A DNA stretch of 64,000 nucleotides, taken from positions 372,001-436,000 of the forward strand of contig NZ_JAQIIX010000001.1 in NCBI RefSeq assembly GCF_036946495.1. Direction: 5' to 3'. The position numbers and the translations under genes were made by a program. The stretch's first letter is position 1. The number at the start of each line of letters is the position of its first letter. This DNA comes from Mycolicibacterium neoaurum (lineage in GTDB: Bacteria; Actinomycetota; Actinomycetes; Mycobacteriales; Mycobacteriaceae). The notes below the pieces were generated by a model. The model saw only the letters and a program-made list of their open reading frames with translations. It was not told the origin of the DNA and made no database searches. Shown here in pieces: positions 25,105 to 33,438 of this stretch.

Positions 25105-25467
25105 GTGCCGTTGGACCGAACCCGACCCAGCGTCACCGTGTGCCGTGGGTGTTGCTGCGGCACGGCCAAGAAGCACCCGCGTATCGACCACGAGGCCCAA
25201 CTTGCCGAACTTCGCGATTTGGTTCGAGACATCGCCGATCTGCGGGTGACGGATTGCCTTGGCCCGTGCGAGCGTTCGAACGTCCTGGTGGTTTCGCCGT
25301 CGAGTGGTGGGCGCCGCCGGGGCGGGCGGGCGACCTGGCTCGGGGATGTACTGGAGGACCACGCGGGATCGGCTATTGCCGACTGGCTGCGTGACGGTGG
25401 GCCCGGTGTCGTCGATCTCCCACCGGGCCTACGACGCCACCGCTTCGACAGGCCGAAGAACGCGTGA
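25105..25467 (+). CDS. (2Fe-2S) ferredoxin-domain protein
   Basis: Small protein of 120 residues with a GTG start after a strong GAGGAGG ribosome site. Four or more cysteines fit a thioredoxin-like 2Fe-2S ferredoxin: a cluster CRGCCCG near residue 12 and CLGPCERSN near residue 50. The C-terminal part is short and Arg/Gly-rich. Such stand-alone proteins occur widely in mycobacteria and probably transfer electrons to unidentified partners. No redox partner gene is adjacent. It converges on an SDR gene across a small hairpin. Confidence 0.75.
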   Translation: MPLDRTRPSVTVCRGCCCGTAKKHPRIDHEAQLAELRDLVRDIADLRVTDCLGPCERSNVLVVSPSSGGRRRGGRATWLGDVLEDHAGSAIADWLRDGGPGVVDLPPGLRRHRFDRPKNA

Positions 25468-25495
25468 TCACATCCTGATCAACGCTCACCAAGCT

Positions 25496-25512
25496 CCACT
25501 GCGGTGCAGTGG
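25496..25512. terminator. Small hairpin between convergent genes
   Basis: CCACTGC-GGT-GCAGTGG: perfect 7-bp stem and 3-nt loop between the ferredoxin-domain gene and the convergent SDR gene. It could act as a weak bidirectional terminator. Confidence 0.4.
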
Positions 25513-25529
25513 CTCGCGGACCCAGAACC

Positions 25530-26243
25530 TCAGAGTGCGAAGGCCTGTGGCGGCCCGGCCAGAGTCGCCTTGGCCTGAAGCCCGATCGCGTCGGCGATTT
25601 CGATCTCACCCGCCTCGAGTCCATCGAGGGCCAGTGTGACAAGGTCGGCCGGTTCGGTGACCGTCCCTTCGGCAAACTCGATCCCAGCCGAGCGGGCGAA
25701 GTCGAACAAGGTCTCGGTGCCGATGAGGCCAGGCATGAGACCGACGACCTGTGTTCCCTGGCCGGCCAGTTCGAGGCGTACTCCGTTGGTGAGCCCCCAC
25801 TCGGCCGACTTTGCCGCCGCGTAGGCGGTGTTGCCCTCGACCGTAAGCCATGCGGCCGCCGAAAGTACGTTCACGATGGCACCGCCGCCGTTGCGGCCCA
25901 GAACCGGTGCAAAGGCCCGGATGACGTTCAACGTGCCGAAATAGTTCGACTCCATCACCCGCCTGATCGCCTGCATATCACCGGTCACCAGGCTGCCACC
26001 ATCGGTTTCGGCTGCGTTGTTGATCAGGATATCGACATCGCCTGCGATGGCGGCGGCCGCCTGGACCGAGCTCGGTTCGGTGATGTCGAGACGAAGTACG
26101 TCGGCCCCCGGTATGTCGACAAGCTCAGGCCGTCGCGCCGTCGCATACACCTTGGCGCCGCGACGCAGGAGTTCGGTCGCAAACGAGGTGCCGATGCCGC
26201 GGTTGGAACCGGTGACCAAAGCCGTAGCGCCTGCCAATTTCAT
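25530..26243 (-). CDS. SDR-family oxidoreductase
   Basis: Short-chain dehydrogenase of 237 residues from the ATG at 26243, preceded by a GGAGG ribosome site. The Rossmann motif is TGSNRGIG near residue 12. NNAA is near 80, the catalytic Ser lies around the NVLSAAAW strand and the Tyr-Lys pair is in YAAAKSAEW. It follows the classical SDR layout with an NADP-type start. The gene is divergent from a TetR regulator and two identical-type palindromes lie between them, so it is probably the regulated target. The substrate is unknown. Confidence 0.86.
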   Translation of the reverse strand: MKLAGATALVTGSNRGIGTSFATELLRRGAKVYATARRPELVDIPGADVLRLDITEPSSVQAAAAIAGDVDILINNAAETDGGSLVTGDMQAIRRVMESNYFGTLNVIRAFAPVLGRNGGGAIVNVLSAAAWLTVEGNTAYAAAKSAEWGLTNGVRLELAGQGTQVVGLMPGLIGTETLFDFARSAGIEFAEGTVTEPADLVTLALDGLEAGEIEIADAIGLQAKATLAGPPQAFAL

Positions 26244-26278
26244 CTGTCCTCCAAGACAATCCGAGTCACACAAAAAAA

Positions 26279-26292
26279 TGACCGATTGGTCA
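26279..26292. promoter_or_regulatory. Putative TetR operator 1
   Basis: TGACCGATTGGTCA, a near-perfect 14-bp palindrome upstream of the SDR gene. It shares half-sites with the palindrome at 26320. Confidence 0.6.
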
Positions 26293-26319
26293 CCTTGCGC
26301 CTCCACGATAGGCATAAGG

Positions 26320-26333
26320 TGACCGTACGGTCA
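26320..26333. promoter_or_regulatory. Putative TetR operator 2
   Basis: TGACCGTACGGTCA, a perfect 14-bp palindrome 18 bp before the TetR start codon, so autorepression is likely. Confidence 0.65.
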
Positions 26334-26351
26334 ACTTGCTAGAATGCGGAA

Positions 26352-26960
26352 ATGACCTCACCTGCGCGCGCCCTGCGGGCTGACGCGGCGCGCAACCGCG
26401 AGTCGCTGTTGACCGCGGCCGAGGAAGTGTTTGCCGAGCGCGGCGTCGAGGCGTCGATCGCGGATATCGCCCGGCGCGCCGGGGTGGCCAAAGGAACGGT
26501 CTTCAGGCACTTCGCCTCGAAGGAGGATCTGGTCGCCTCGCTCGTCTGCGAACACATGGTGACGCTCACCGATGCCGCAGCGCGATTGGCCAAAGCGGAC
26601 GATGCTGGTGCGGCCTTGCTGGAATTCCTCACCATCGCTGCCGACCAGCGCCGGCAGCACGATCTGACTTACCTCCAGGCATTCAGCGCCAACGACGCCA
26701 GGGTGATAGCCATCCGCGACGATGTGCTTGCCGGCGTGGAGGAGCTCGTTGCCAGAGCTCGTGCTGCGGGCGCGATCCGCCCCGACGTCACCGGGACCGA
26801 CGTCTTCCTACTGATGTGCGCACCCGTGCACGTGGCCGAAGGATTGCCCGCCGCACCGCCCGACCTGTGGCGACGCTACCTGGCGATCATCTTCGATGGG
26901 CTCCGTCCGGATGGGGCGAGCGCCCTGCCAGAGCCCGCGCCCGAGATTCCCGGGCGTTGA
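26352..26960 (+). CDS. TetR-family transcriptional regulator
   Basis: Regulator of 202 residues. The HTH reads VFAERGVEASIADIARRAGVAKGTVFRHFASKEDLVASLV, a canonical TetR recognition region. The C-terminal domain includes a helical dimerisation part resembling the SbtR/TetR_C_11 type (ATPase-like claims are not warranted). It is divergent from the SDR gene at 25530-26243, with two matching operators in the 108-bp spacer. The ligand is probably the substrate of the SDR or a related hydrophobic compound. Confidence 0.88.
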   Translation: MTSPARALRADAARNRESLLTAAEEVFAERGVEASIADIARRAGVAKGTVFRHFASKEDLVASLVCEHMVTLTDAAARLAKADDAGAALLEFLTIAADQRRQHDLTYLQAFSANDARVIAIRDDVLAGVEELVARARAAGAIRPDVTGTDVFLLMCAPVHVAEGLPAAPPDLWRRYLAIIFDGLRPDGASALPEPAPEIPGR

Positions 26961-26992
26961 AACCGGTCGGTCCGCGTTTGGTTCGCCCAGTC

Positions 26993-27871
26993 TCACACCG
27001 CCGCATTCGCATCTTTCACCAGGTACCGCCCCAGCGCCGCAGCGAAGATGCGATCGAGGAGCCGGTCGGGCAGCAGTCGTGTCACCGAGAGCAGTGCGGC
27101 TTCGCGACCTACGGTGTACCGCGGTCGAGGATTGGGGGCGGTGATCGCCTTGGCGATCACCGCGGCCGCGGCCCCTGCGGGCAGTCCAGATTTGGTCGAC
27201 GCTTCGGCTTGCGCACTCACCGCCCGGACCAGCCCGGCGTACCGGCGGCGCTGCTCTGCCGTCATTGCCGCGACTGTGTCGCGCGCGCCGGCGATCACCC
27301 TGCCGAGCATCTCGGTGCGTACAGCGCCGGGTTCGATCACGACGACCTCGACCCCATGGGGGCCTACCTCGCGGCGCAGGGCGTCGCTCACGGCCTCGAG
27401 CGCGAACTTCGAGCCTGAGTACGGACCGTAGGTGGCCATCGCAATCTTCCCTCCCACCGAGCTGACGTTGACCACCCGCCCCCTGCTGCCGATCAGGGAT
27501 GGCAGCAGCGCCTGGATCACCGCGACGTGCCCGAAAAGGTTGACCTCGAACATGTCTCGCCACCGGTCGATCGCAAAGGCTTCAACCGGAACGTTGGCCT
27601 GCACGGCTGCGTTGTTGACCACCGCGCGCAGCGGGCGGTGGTGCGGATCGTCGCGCACTCTCTCGGCGAGCGCGCGGACGTGGTCAGGATTGGTGATGTC
27701 GAGTATCAGGGGTTCGATATTCGCCCTTCGGAGGATGTCGGCATCGCGTTCCCGTCGCACCCCGGCGAGCACGTGGAAGCCTCGTTGCGCCATCTCGCGG
27801 GCGGTGGCCGCGCCGATACCGGTTGAGGCGCCGGTAATCACGATGAGCTCTGTTTGAGTTGACAATGTCAT
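26993..27871 (-). CDS. SDR-family oxidoreductase
   Basis: Short-chain dehydrogenase of 292 residues. It has TGASTGIG near residue 15, NNAAV near 88, VNVSSVGG (Ser) near 140 and YSGSKFALEAVSDALRRE (Tyr and Lys). The extra C-terminal part of about 60 residues (RYTVGREAALLSVTRLLPDRLLDRIF) is typical of SDRs acting on lipids or retinol-like substrates. It is divergent from a TetR gene, and a GTTGAC-N3-GTCA operator overlaps its start codon, so it should be strongly repressed by that regulator. Confidence 0.87.
   Translation of the reverse strand: MTLSTQTELIVITGASTGIGAATAREMAQRGFHVLAGVRRERDADILRRANIEPLILDITNPDHVRALAERVRDDPHHRPLRAVVNNAAVQANVPVEAFAIDRWRDMFEVNLFGHVAVIQALLPSLIGSRGRVVNVSSVGGKIAMATYGPYSGSKFALEAVSDALRREVGPHGVEVVVIEPGAVRTEMLGRVIAGARDTVAAMTAEQRRRYAGLVRAVSAQAEASTKSGLPAGAAAAVIAKAITAPNPRPRYTVGREAALLSVTRLLPDRLLDRIFAAALGRYLVKDANAAV
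27857..27870. promoter_or_regulatory. Putative TetR operator overlapping the SDR start
   Basis: AGTTGACAATGTCA, half-sites GTTGAC and GTCA as in the site at 27891, lying over the start codon of the reverse-strand SDR gene. Confidence 0.5.
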
Positions 27872-27890
27872 CTCACGATCGTACGTAGAG

Positions 27891-27907
27891 AGTTGACGTT
27901 GTCAACT
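27891..27907. promoter_or_regulatory. Putative TetR operator upstream of the regulator
   Basis: AGTTGACGTTGTCAACT, perfect 7-bp arms around a 3-nt centre, 15 bp before the TetR ATG. Confidence 0.65.
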
Positions 27908-27921
27908 AAAGTGATCGTGTT

Positions 27922-28509
27922 ATGAATCGCAAGGAATCGGCCGCCGCTACCCGCCGCGCGCTGATCGATCAGGCCGCCCAGCTGCTCGACGGTGGAGGAC
28001 TCGAGGCGGTGACGTTGCGCGAGGTCGGCGCCCGCGCGGGGGTGAGTCGCGGTGCCCCGTATCGGCATTTCGCCGATAAGGACGGCCTACTCACGGCGGT
28101 GACCGCCGACGGCTGGGAACGCCTCGCGGAGGCGATGGCGGAGTTGCGAGCCGATGCCGGCCTTTCACCCCTCGAGAAGGTGCGGACCGCGCTGGCCACA
28201 GTCGTCACCATGAGCCGACACCAACCGCATCTGTACCGCCTGATGTTCCGCCCACCGGAGGGGGATCCGTCGGCTGTTTTCACTGCCGCACAACGCATGT
28301 GCGATGAGTTCCAGAGCATCGTAAGCGGTATTTCCGGTCGTGGCGACGCTGAGCGCTACGCCGCCATGCTCCTCACGGGTGTACATGGTGCGGTGGGTCT
28401 GGAAATGAGCGGTCTTCTCCACACCGACAAGTGGCAGACCACGGCCGAGGAACTCGCCGAGAACCTCCTTGCCCTCGTGCACGACGCGACTCGTCGCGGA
28501 CTCGATTAG
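27922..28509 (+). CDS. TetR-family transcriptional regulator (TetR_C_33-like)
   Basis: Regulator of 195 residues, with HTH QAAQLLDGGGLEAVTLREVGARAGVSRGAPYRHFADKDGLLTAV. The PYRHF form of the recognition helix and the WERLAEAMAEL region following it are typical of this TetR subgroup. The shared 50-bp spacer with the divergent SDR gene carries two GTTGAC-N3-GTCAAC-type palindromes, so it controls the SDR gene and itself. It is followed within a few bases by the remnant of an insertion sequence. Confidence 0.88.
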   Translation: MNRKESAAATRRALIDQAAQLLDGGGLEAVTLREVGARAGVSRGAPYRHFADKDGLLTAVTADGWERLAEAMAELRADAGLSPLEKVRTALATVVTMSRHQPHLYRLMFRPPEGDPSAVFTAAQRMCDEFQSIVSGISGRGDAERYAAMLLTGVHGAVGLEMSGLLHTDKWQTTAEELAENLLALVHDATRRGLD

Positions 28510-28791
28510 GGCGTGTTGCTGAAGGTTGATTCGTGGTGTGCGCGTGACGCTTGGAGCGTGTCGCGTACTGAGATCTCCGATGAGGCCTGGGCTGTGATCG
28601 GGCCGCTGTTTCCTGCCGTGAAGGCGACGGGGCGTCCGCCGGTGGATCGCCGCGCTGTCGTTGAGGCGACCGCGTGGGGATACCGGACCGGCGCGCCATG
28701 GCGGGATGTCCCTGAGCGATTCGGGAACTGGAACACGATCTACAAGAACTTCAACCGGTGGACCGCCTGCCTATGCCAGGCGGATCGGTAG
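28510..28791 (+). pseudogene. Truncated IS5-type transposase (5' remnant)
   Basis: Only the first part of an IS5/IS427-group DDE transposase is present. The segment ISDEAWAVIGPLFPAV, RRAVVEATAWGYRTGAPWRDVP and ERFGNWNTIYKNFNRW is the familiar N-terminal region, and similarity stops abruptly near 28763. No DDE catalytic domain follows. The original start is probably the GTG at 28558. The left terminal repeat appears to begin with GGGCGTGTTGCTGAA at 28509, immediately after the TetR stop. The right end has been deleted. It marks a worn junction in this stretch. Confidence 0.7.
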
Positions 28792-28800
28792 CCTGGGAGC

Positions 28801-29334
28801 ATGCCGGAACTCTTCCGAAGTGCCGCCGGAAGCTTGCAGGAAGCCGGGTGGACGTTTGAGCCGCCGACGTCGATGGAGAACGGCGTTCCCTCCCCGCTGC
28901 GCTCGGCACCCGAAACGGTGATCCGCTGGGTGTCCTCGTTCTCACTCCTGTCGAGCTCAGACGAGACGGTGTGGTTCTTGTCCCGCGACGACTACTCGAC
29001 CGGCGCGGAGGGGGCGTTCGCGTGGAACGAGTGTGAACTGCTGAGTATCCAGGCTGCGACGACGGATGATGAGGCGGTCGCGGTCTCCCGTTTCTGGAGG
29101 CGCCACGCACCCATCCTGCTTTCCGTTCGCAACGGATACGAGTACCTGGCGGTGCGAGACGACGGAGCAGTCGTCCACGGTTCCGAGCCAGAGTTCGAAG
29201 AAGCGGTCGTCGTGTTCTCTCACTTCGAAGATCTGCTGAGGTACACCACCGCGCGGCCGGCCCGGCGCGACCAGGTCGTCGACAGCTTGCTGTTCGGTGC
29301 CGCCGACGTCACTGACCCGACGCCAGGCGACTAG
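28801..29334 (+). CDS. Uncharacterised protein, possibly SUKH/SMI1-like
   Basis: Protein of 177 residues starting 9 bp after the IS remnant. No signal peptide, membrane segment or catalytic motif is obvious. The middle (TVWFLSRDDYSTGAEGAFAWNECELLS) and later LLSVRNGYEYLAVRDDGAVVHGSEPEFEEAVVVFSHFEDLLR resemble SUKH-type (SMI1/KNR4) immunity proteins, which have a similar strand pattern and 'hydrophobic-G-hydrophobic' loops. The similarity is weak and by eye. If correct it may be an orphan immunity gene brought in with the neighbouring mobile DNA. Confidence 0.55.
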   Translation: MPELFRSAAGSLQEAGWTFEPPTSMENGVPSPLRSAPETVIRWVSSFSLLSSSDETVWFLSRDDYSTGAEGAFAWNECELLSIQAATTDDEAVAVSRFWRRHAPILLSVRNGYEYLAVRDDGAVVHGSEPEFEEAVVVFSHFEDLLRYTTARPARRDQVVDSLLFGAADVTDPTPGD

Positions 29335-29455
29335 GCCGTCTGCACGCGCTCCCACCTGAACCCTGGGACCCCGGGCCGGGGAGCAGCCCCGGGCTCGATC
29401 ACCGATCTCCCACGCACACTGCGGTATTGACCTTGCCCTTAGGGGAGGCCGCACG

Positions 29456-30354
29456 GTGAGTGCGACGAAATCGGCGCGGGCCGCCCGCGGCATTCCGAAG
29501 GAGACGCCTGACGTGTACGAACAGTTCGGCAAGTACGGCGCTTGGCTCAATCCAGCGCTCGGTGATACCCCCGGATCGAGTACGCCGCAGAGCTCGAAGA
29601 ACTCGGCTATCAGACGATCTGGGTAGGAATCGGCGCGGGCCCCATGGGTGACCTGGCTCTGCTCGTACAGATGATCGCCGAGACCAAGACAGCGATCATC
29701 AACATGTGGGACGACGACTCCCGCAGTATCGCCGATCACTACCACCGGATCGTGGACCGTTACGGGCTCCGGTTGTTGCTGGGCATCGGTCTCGGCCACC
29801 CCGAGGGCTGGGACAACTACGAACGGCCTCTCGCGCGGATGACCACATTTGTCGATACGCTCCTGGAATGCGGCGTGCCGGCCGAGGCGATCATCATCGC
29901 CGCCCTGGGCAGGAACACACTCACGCTGTCCGGCGAGAAGACACTAGGCGCACATCCCTATCTCACTGTGCCTGCGCATACCCGCTGCGCGCGAGAACTG
30001 CTGGGCAGCAGCGCCTTTCTCGCACCAGAGCACAAGGTGGTGCTGTGTCAGGACCCCGATGAGGCTCGGACGATCGGCCGGTCGCTGGTAGACGACCCCT
30101 ATCTCGGCCTGCGTAATTACACCAACGACCTGCTACGGCACGGGTTCACCCAAGCCGATATCGACCGTCCCGGCAGCGACGCACTCATCGATGCTCTCGT
30201 TGCGCACGGTTCACCGGAGGCCATCTACGCCGAGCTCGACAAACACTTCTCGGCGGGGGCGGACCACGTGGGTATCCAGGTCCTCGCCGCGGATCTGACC
30301 GCCTCACCGATGCAGGCTTTCCGTACGCTGGCCGAGCACCGACCGGCTCAGTAG
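29456..30354 (+). pseudogene. F420-type LLM-class oxidoreductase with one-base frameshift
   Basis: The two parts of one LLM-class flavin/F420 oxidoreductase of the TIGR03620-like mycobacterial type lie in adjacent frames. The N-terminal part starts at a GTG (29456) and reads to a run of five C at 29568-29572. Restoring one C would join it to the frame that reads RIEYAAELEELGYQTIWVG and continues to the stop at 30354. The rest looks intact: LLLGIGLGHPEGWDNYERP, ALGRNTLTLSGEKTLGAHPYL and SPEAIYAELDKHFSAGADHVGIQV. Either the gene is recently broken or the base run is a sequencing error or a slippage-prone tract. The restored protein would be about 300 residues. Confidence 0.75.
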
Positions 30355-30427
30355 GACACTTCGACTCGGGTTTCGGGTCGCCACTGGGGGGATGGGCCCG
30401 GTCGTCACCGGATGCACACTTGACTAG

Positions 30428-31195
30428 GTGAGCCTCCACGAACCGCTGCTGACCCCGACACTCGTCGCCGTCTGCGTGCTGATGGCTTTACTGGCTGCCG
30501 CGGTGAATCGCGTGGTCTTGCATGGGTCGCCCTGGGCCGCGCCTATTGCAGCGCTGCGGGCCGCAGCGCAGTTGGCCGCCGTGTCCACCGTCCTGACGGT
30601 CGCACTGCAGCAGCTGTGGTCATCGCTCGTGGTGCTTGCGGTGATGTTCACCGTCGCTTCGTTCACCGCGGCGCGCCGCAGCCAGGCGCGGCATGGAGCG
30701 GGGTGGTTGGCTGCCGCCCTGGCAGCCGGAATGGTCACCGTCATTCCACTATTACTGCTGACCGGGATCGTCCCACTCGCCGGTGTCGCCCTGGTTCCGG
30801 TCTTCGGCATCGTGCTGGGCGGCACCATGACCGCATCGGCTGTTGCGGCCCGACGGGCGCTGGACACGTTGGGGGAGCGCCATGGCGAGGTAGAGGCTGC
30901 TCTCAGCCTTGGCCTCTCGGAACGCTTCTCGAGGATGATGGTGATCCAACGCCCCCTCTCGGATGCGCTCATCCCCAATCTCGACCAGGCGCGGACCGCT
31001 GGATTGGTCACCCTTCCGGGCGCCTTCGTCGGCGTCTTGCTGGCAACGGGGTCCGCTGCCCAAGCCGGCGCAGTCCAAGTCCTCGTAGTGATTGCCCTAC
31101 TGCTGGCGCAGGTCTGCGGGGTGGCAGTGGTGGGTGAACTCGTCGCCCGCGGATCGATCACGCGCTCGGGACCGGCGCCCGATCAGGCCCGGTAG
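30428..31195 (+). CDS. FetB/UPF0014-family ABC permease
   Basis: Membrane protein of 255 residues with about seven hydrophobic segments, matching the UPF0014 family (FetB, YbbM) linked to iron export and oxidative stress resistance in E. coli. Typical segments are RAAAQLAAVSTVLTVALQQLWSS, FGIVLGGTMTASAVAARR and EAALSLGLSERFSRMMVIQRPLSDALIPNLDQARTAGLVTLPGAFVGVLLATG. No ATP-binding partner (FetA) is adjacent, so the usual ABC pairing is missing or located elsewhere. The start is a GTG at 30428. Confidence 0.82.
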   Translation: MSLHEPLLTPTLVAVCVLMALLAAAVNRVVLHGSPWAAPIAALRAAAQLAAVSTVLTVALQQLWSSLVVLAVMFTVASFTAARRSQARHGAGWLAAALAAGMVTVIPLLLLTGIVPLAGVALVPVFGIVLGGTMTASAVAARRALDTLGERHGEVEAALSLGLSERFSRMMVIQRPLSDALIPNLDQARTAGLVTLPGAFVGVLLATGSAAQAGAVQVLVVIALLLAQVCGVAVVGELVARGSITRSGPAPDQAR

Positions 31196-31279
31196 TGTTG
31201 ACCGTCGAACTGCGCCTTTCAAGTATGTCTGGCGAAAATGACGGTCCGCGTAGTCGCCTCGTGTGGATTGGCGCACGGA
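31196..31279. other. Short spacer before the PPOX remnant
   Basis: Nothing is recognised between the FetB-like stop and the remnant. The DNA from 31558 to about 31877 also lacks a convincing gene; it holds a fragmentary reverse frame with no family match and an approach region to the esterase. Confidence 0.35.
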
Positions 31280-31557
31280 CTATGGGCCTACGGCACAGAT
31301 GCGGGTGGGCCGGAAGAAGATGGCAGCTCGGCGTTCGGTGAGCATTGTGTGGTCGTAATCGCCCCAGTTGTCGTGGCTACCGCCGGCGGCGATGAAGATC
31401 TCGCGAAGCAGGAGTCGTGATCGTTCGGCGTCCAACCACGTGCGAGGGTCATCGGGCCCGGCGATCTCGGCGTGGAGGCATCGGCTCGTAGTGTTGAGAC
31501 GACGGCGAGTCCGCGGTCGGCTTCTGCGAGTTTGACTGCTTCTTGCAGCGTGGTCAT
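31280..31557 (-). pseudogene. PPOX-class (F420/FMN-binding split-barrel) gene, internally deleted
   Basis: The reverse strand begins like a pyridoxamine-phosphate-oxidase-like protein (ATG at 31557: MTTLQEAVKLAEADRGLAV). After about 28 residues similarity stops. In another frame the typical C-terminal end follows: GPDDPRTWLDAERSRLLLREIF, AAGGSHDNWGDYDHTM and ERRAAIFFRPTRI, ending at the stop near 31280. A functional protein would need about 50 extra central residues, so the gene lost its core, including the flavin-binding strands. It is a remnant. Confidence 0.7.
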
Positions 31558-31877
31558 GGGATTCCTAGGTCGTGGTGGTGTACTGGGGGCCTGAGGCGGG
31601 TTGTGTTCGAAGTCGCGGATCTCCTGGCTGATGGCGTGCAGGTCGCATTCTTGGATCAGGTGTTTGGCGCCGATCAGCACTCAGGTGTGGTGTCGGGTCG
31701 CTCTGCTGCAACGAATTCTGTAACTTTTCTTCCCTAGCTCGTACGCAGACTATTGCTCGGACGGTGCGGCGGGGTGGACCGGTCGAGTTGCACCAGGGGA
31801 GGAGGCGCGACCGGTTCCATACGATGTTCACAGCCGAGACCTGCGGACCGCACAGGATCGCCGGGAAGCATGGACAA

Positions 31878-33323
31878 GTGCCGCCCTCTCCAACGCCGAC
31901 TCCGGCGCCTAGCCCCGTCGAGCTCCCCAAAGATCTACTGGCGACGAGGAACGGCATCTCGCTGCTGGAGGGTTGGTTGCCTCTGACCATCGAGATCGCA
32001 GTCATCGTGGTACTGATCCTGGCCATCGGGTGGCGGACAAGGCGGTGGCGGTTGGTATGGCTTCCGGTGTCCGCCGCGGTGGGCGTGCTGGTGGCATTGG
32101 CGGCCCGCAGTTACATGAACGACGAGGGCCTGGCTTCGGATCCAGCGCCGTTCGCACTGTGGGTGTGGATCGCGGTCTTCGGGCTGGCCGCGGCGGTTGG
32201 TGTGCTCGGCTGGCGCAGTGCACGCTGGTGGCGACGGATCATCTCGGTGCTGGCGGTCCCGCTGACGCTGCTGACCTCGGCGCTGGCCCTCAACCAGTGG
32301 GTGGGCTACTACCCTTCACTACAGTCCGCGTGGGGAGCCCTGACCGCGGGCCCGCTGCCCAACGAGGTAGCGGCCTCGGATCTGCCGGCGCTGCGCAACA
32401 CCGCACCCACCACCGGCAAGCTGGTCGAGGTTGACATCTCCGACGCTGCCAGTGGATTCAAACACCGAAGCGAATACGTCTATCTGCCGCCGGCGTGGTT
32501 CGCCGGCGATACACCGCCGGCCCTGCCGGTGGTGATGATGATCGGCGGCGAGTTCAACACCCCCGCCGACTGGATACGCAGTGGCAACTTCGTGCCCACG
32601 GCGGAAGGCTACGGCGCCGCACACGGCGGGCAGCTTCCCATCTTCGTGTTCGTCGACACCGGCGGCAGCTTCAACAACGACACCGAGTGTGTCAACGGTC
32701 CGCGCGGTAACTCGGCAAATCATCTGACCGAGGACGTCCGGCCTTATGTCATCTCGACATTCGGGGCGTCGGCGGCCGCCGCGAATTGGGGAGTGGTCGG
32801 GTGGTCGATGGGCGGGACGTGCGCTGTCGATCTGACCGTCATGCACCCGGACCTCTTCTCGGCGTTCGTCGACATCGGTGGTGACGCGGGTCCGGTGTCG
32901 GGCACCGAGGCGCAGACCGTCCAGCGGCTCTACGGCGGGGACAGGTCCGCCTACGATGCCTTCGACCCCCGGACCGTGATGGCCAAACATGGCCCCTACA
33001 GCGGCGTTTCGGGGTACTTCGCGGCCACCATAAAACCGGCCAACGCCGAGTCGGTGATGAAGGACTTCCGGTCGGGCGGACATCATTCGGGCGGTGAGGG
33101 TCTCGGCGGCCGCGACGAGATGGGGCCACAGGGTCCCGAAGCCGAGGCCGCCGCCGACCTCCTCTGCGATGCAGCCCAGAAAGTTGATATCACCTGTAGC
33201 GTGCACAAAACCGTCGGCTTCCACTCGTGGCAGTTTGCGTCCACAGCATTCGCCGACGCATTGCCCTGGCTGGTCCAGCGGATCACGCCCACCGCGCACG
33301 ACGTCGAGGGCTCGCACGCGTGA
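31878..33323 (+). CDS. Membrane-anchored alpha/beta hydrolase (esterase/mycolyltransferase-like)
   Basis: About 481 residues from the GTG at 31878, preceded by GGGAAG. An ATG at 31824 in the same frame would add a poorly conserved tail and is a valid alternative. Four hydrophobic segments (first about residues 25-45) anchor the protein, followed by an extracytoplasmic alpha/beta hydrolase domain resembling esterase D/mycolyltransferase folds. The nucleophile is the Ser of WGVVGWSMGGTCAVDL. The His is probably in TVGFHSWQFASTAF at the C-terminus. Similar proteins in mycobacteria are annotated as esterases of the Ag85/MPT51 superfamily, but mycolyl transfer is not shown. Confidence 0.78.
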   Translation: MPPSPTPTPAPSPVELPKDLLATRNGISLLEGWLPLTIEIAVIVVLILAIGWRTRRWRLVWLPVSAAVGVLVALAARSYMNDEGLASDPAPFALWVWIAVFGLAAAVGVLGWRSARWWRRIISVLAVPLTLLTSALALNQWVGYYPSLQSAWGALTAGPLPNEVAASDLPALRNTAPTTGKLVEVDISDAASGFKHRSEYVYLPPAWFAGDTPPALPVVMMIGGEFNTPADWIRSGNFVPTAEGYGAAHGGQLPIFVFVDTGGSFNNDTECVNGPRGNSANHLTEDVRPYVISTFGASAAAANWGVVGWSMGGTCAVDLTVMHPDLFSAFVDIGGDAGPVSGTEAQTVQRLYGGDRSAYDAFDPRTVMAKHGPYSGVSGYFAATIKPANAESVMKDFRSGGHHSGGEGLGGRDEMGPQGPEAEAAADLLCDAAQKVDITCSVHKTVGFHSWQFASTAFADALPWLVQRITPTAHDVEGSHA

Positions 33324-33438
33324 ACTCTTGCATCATGGAGGAGTAGCAGCACCTCAACTCGGGTCCGCCAAAACCAGCGGGCGCCTTTGGTCGGCGACTT
33401 CCATGTGAAGCGTCGGCAACAACTGCAAGACTGGACGC

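Noticed and set aside
28957..29799. Reverse frame across the SUKH-like gene and the LLM pseudogene
   Set aside because: It spans two better-supported forward features and shows no recognisable family.
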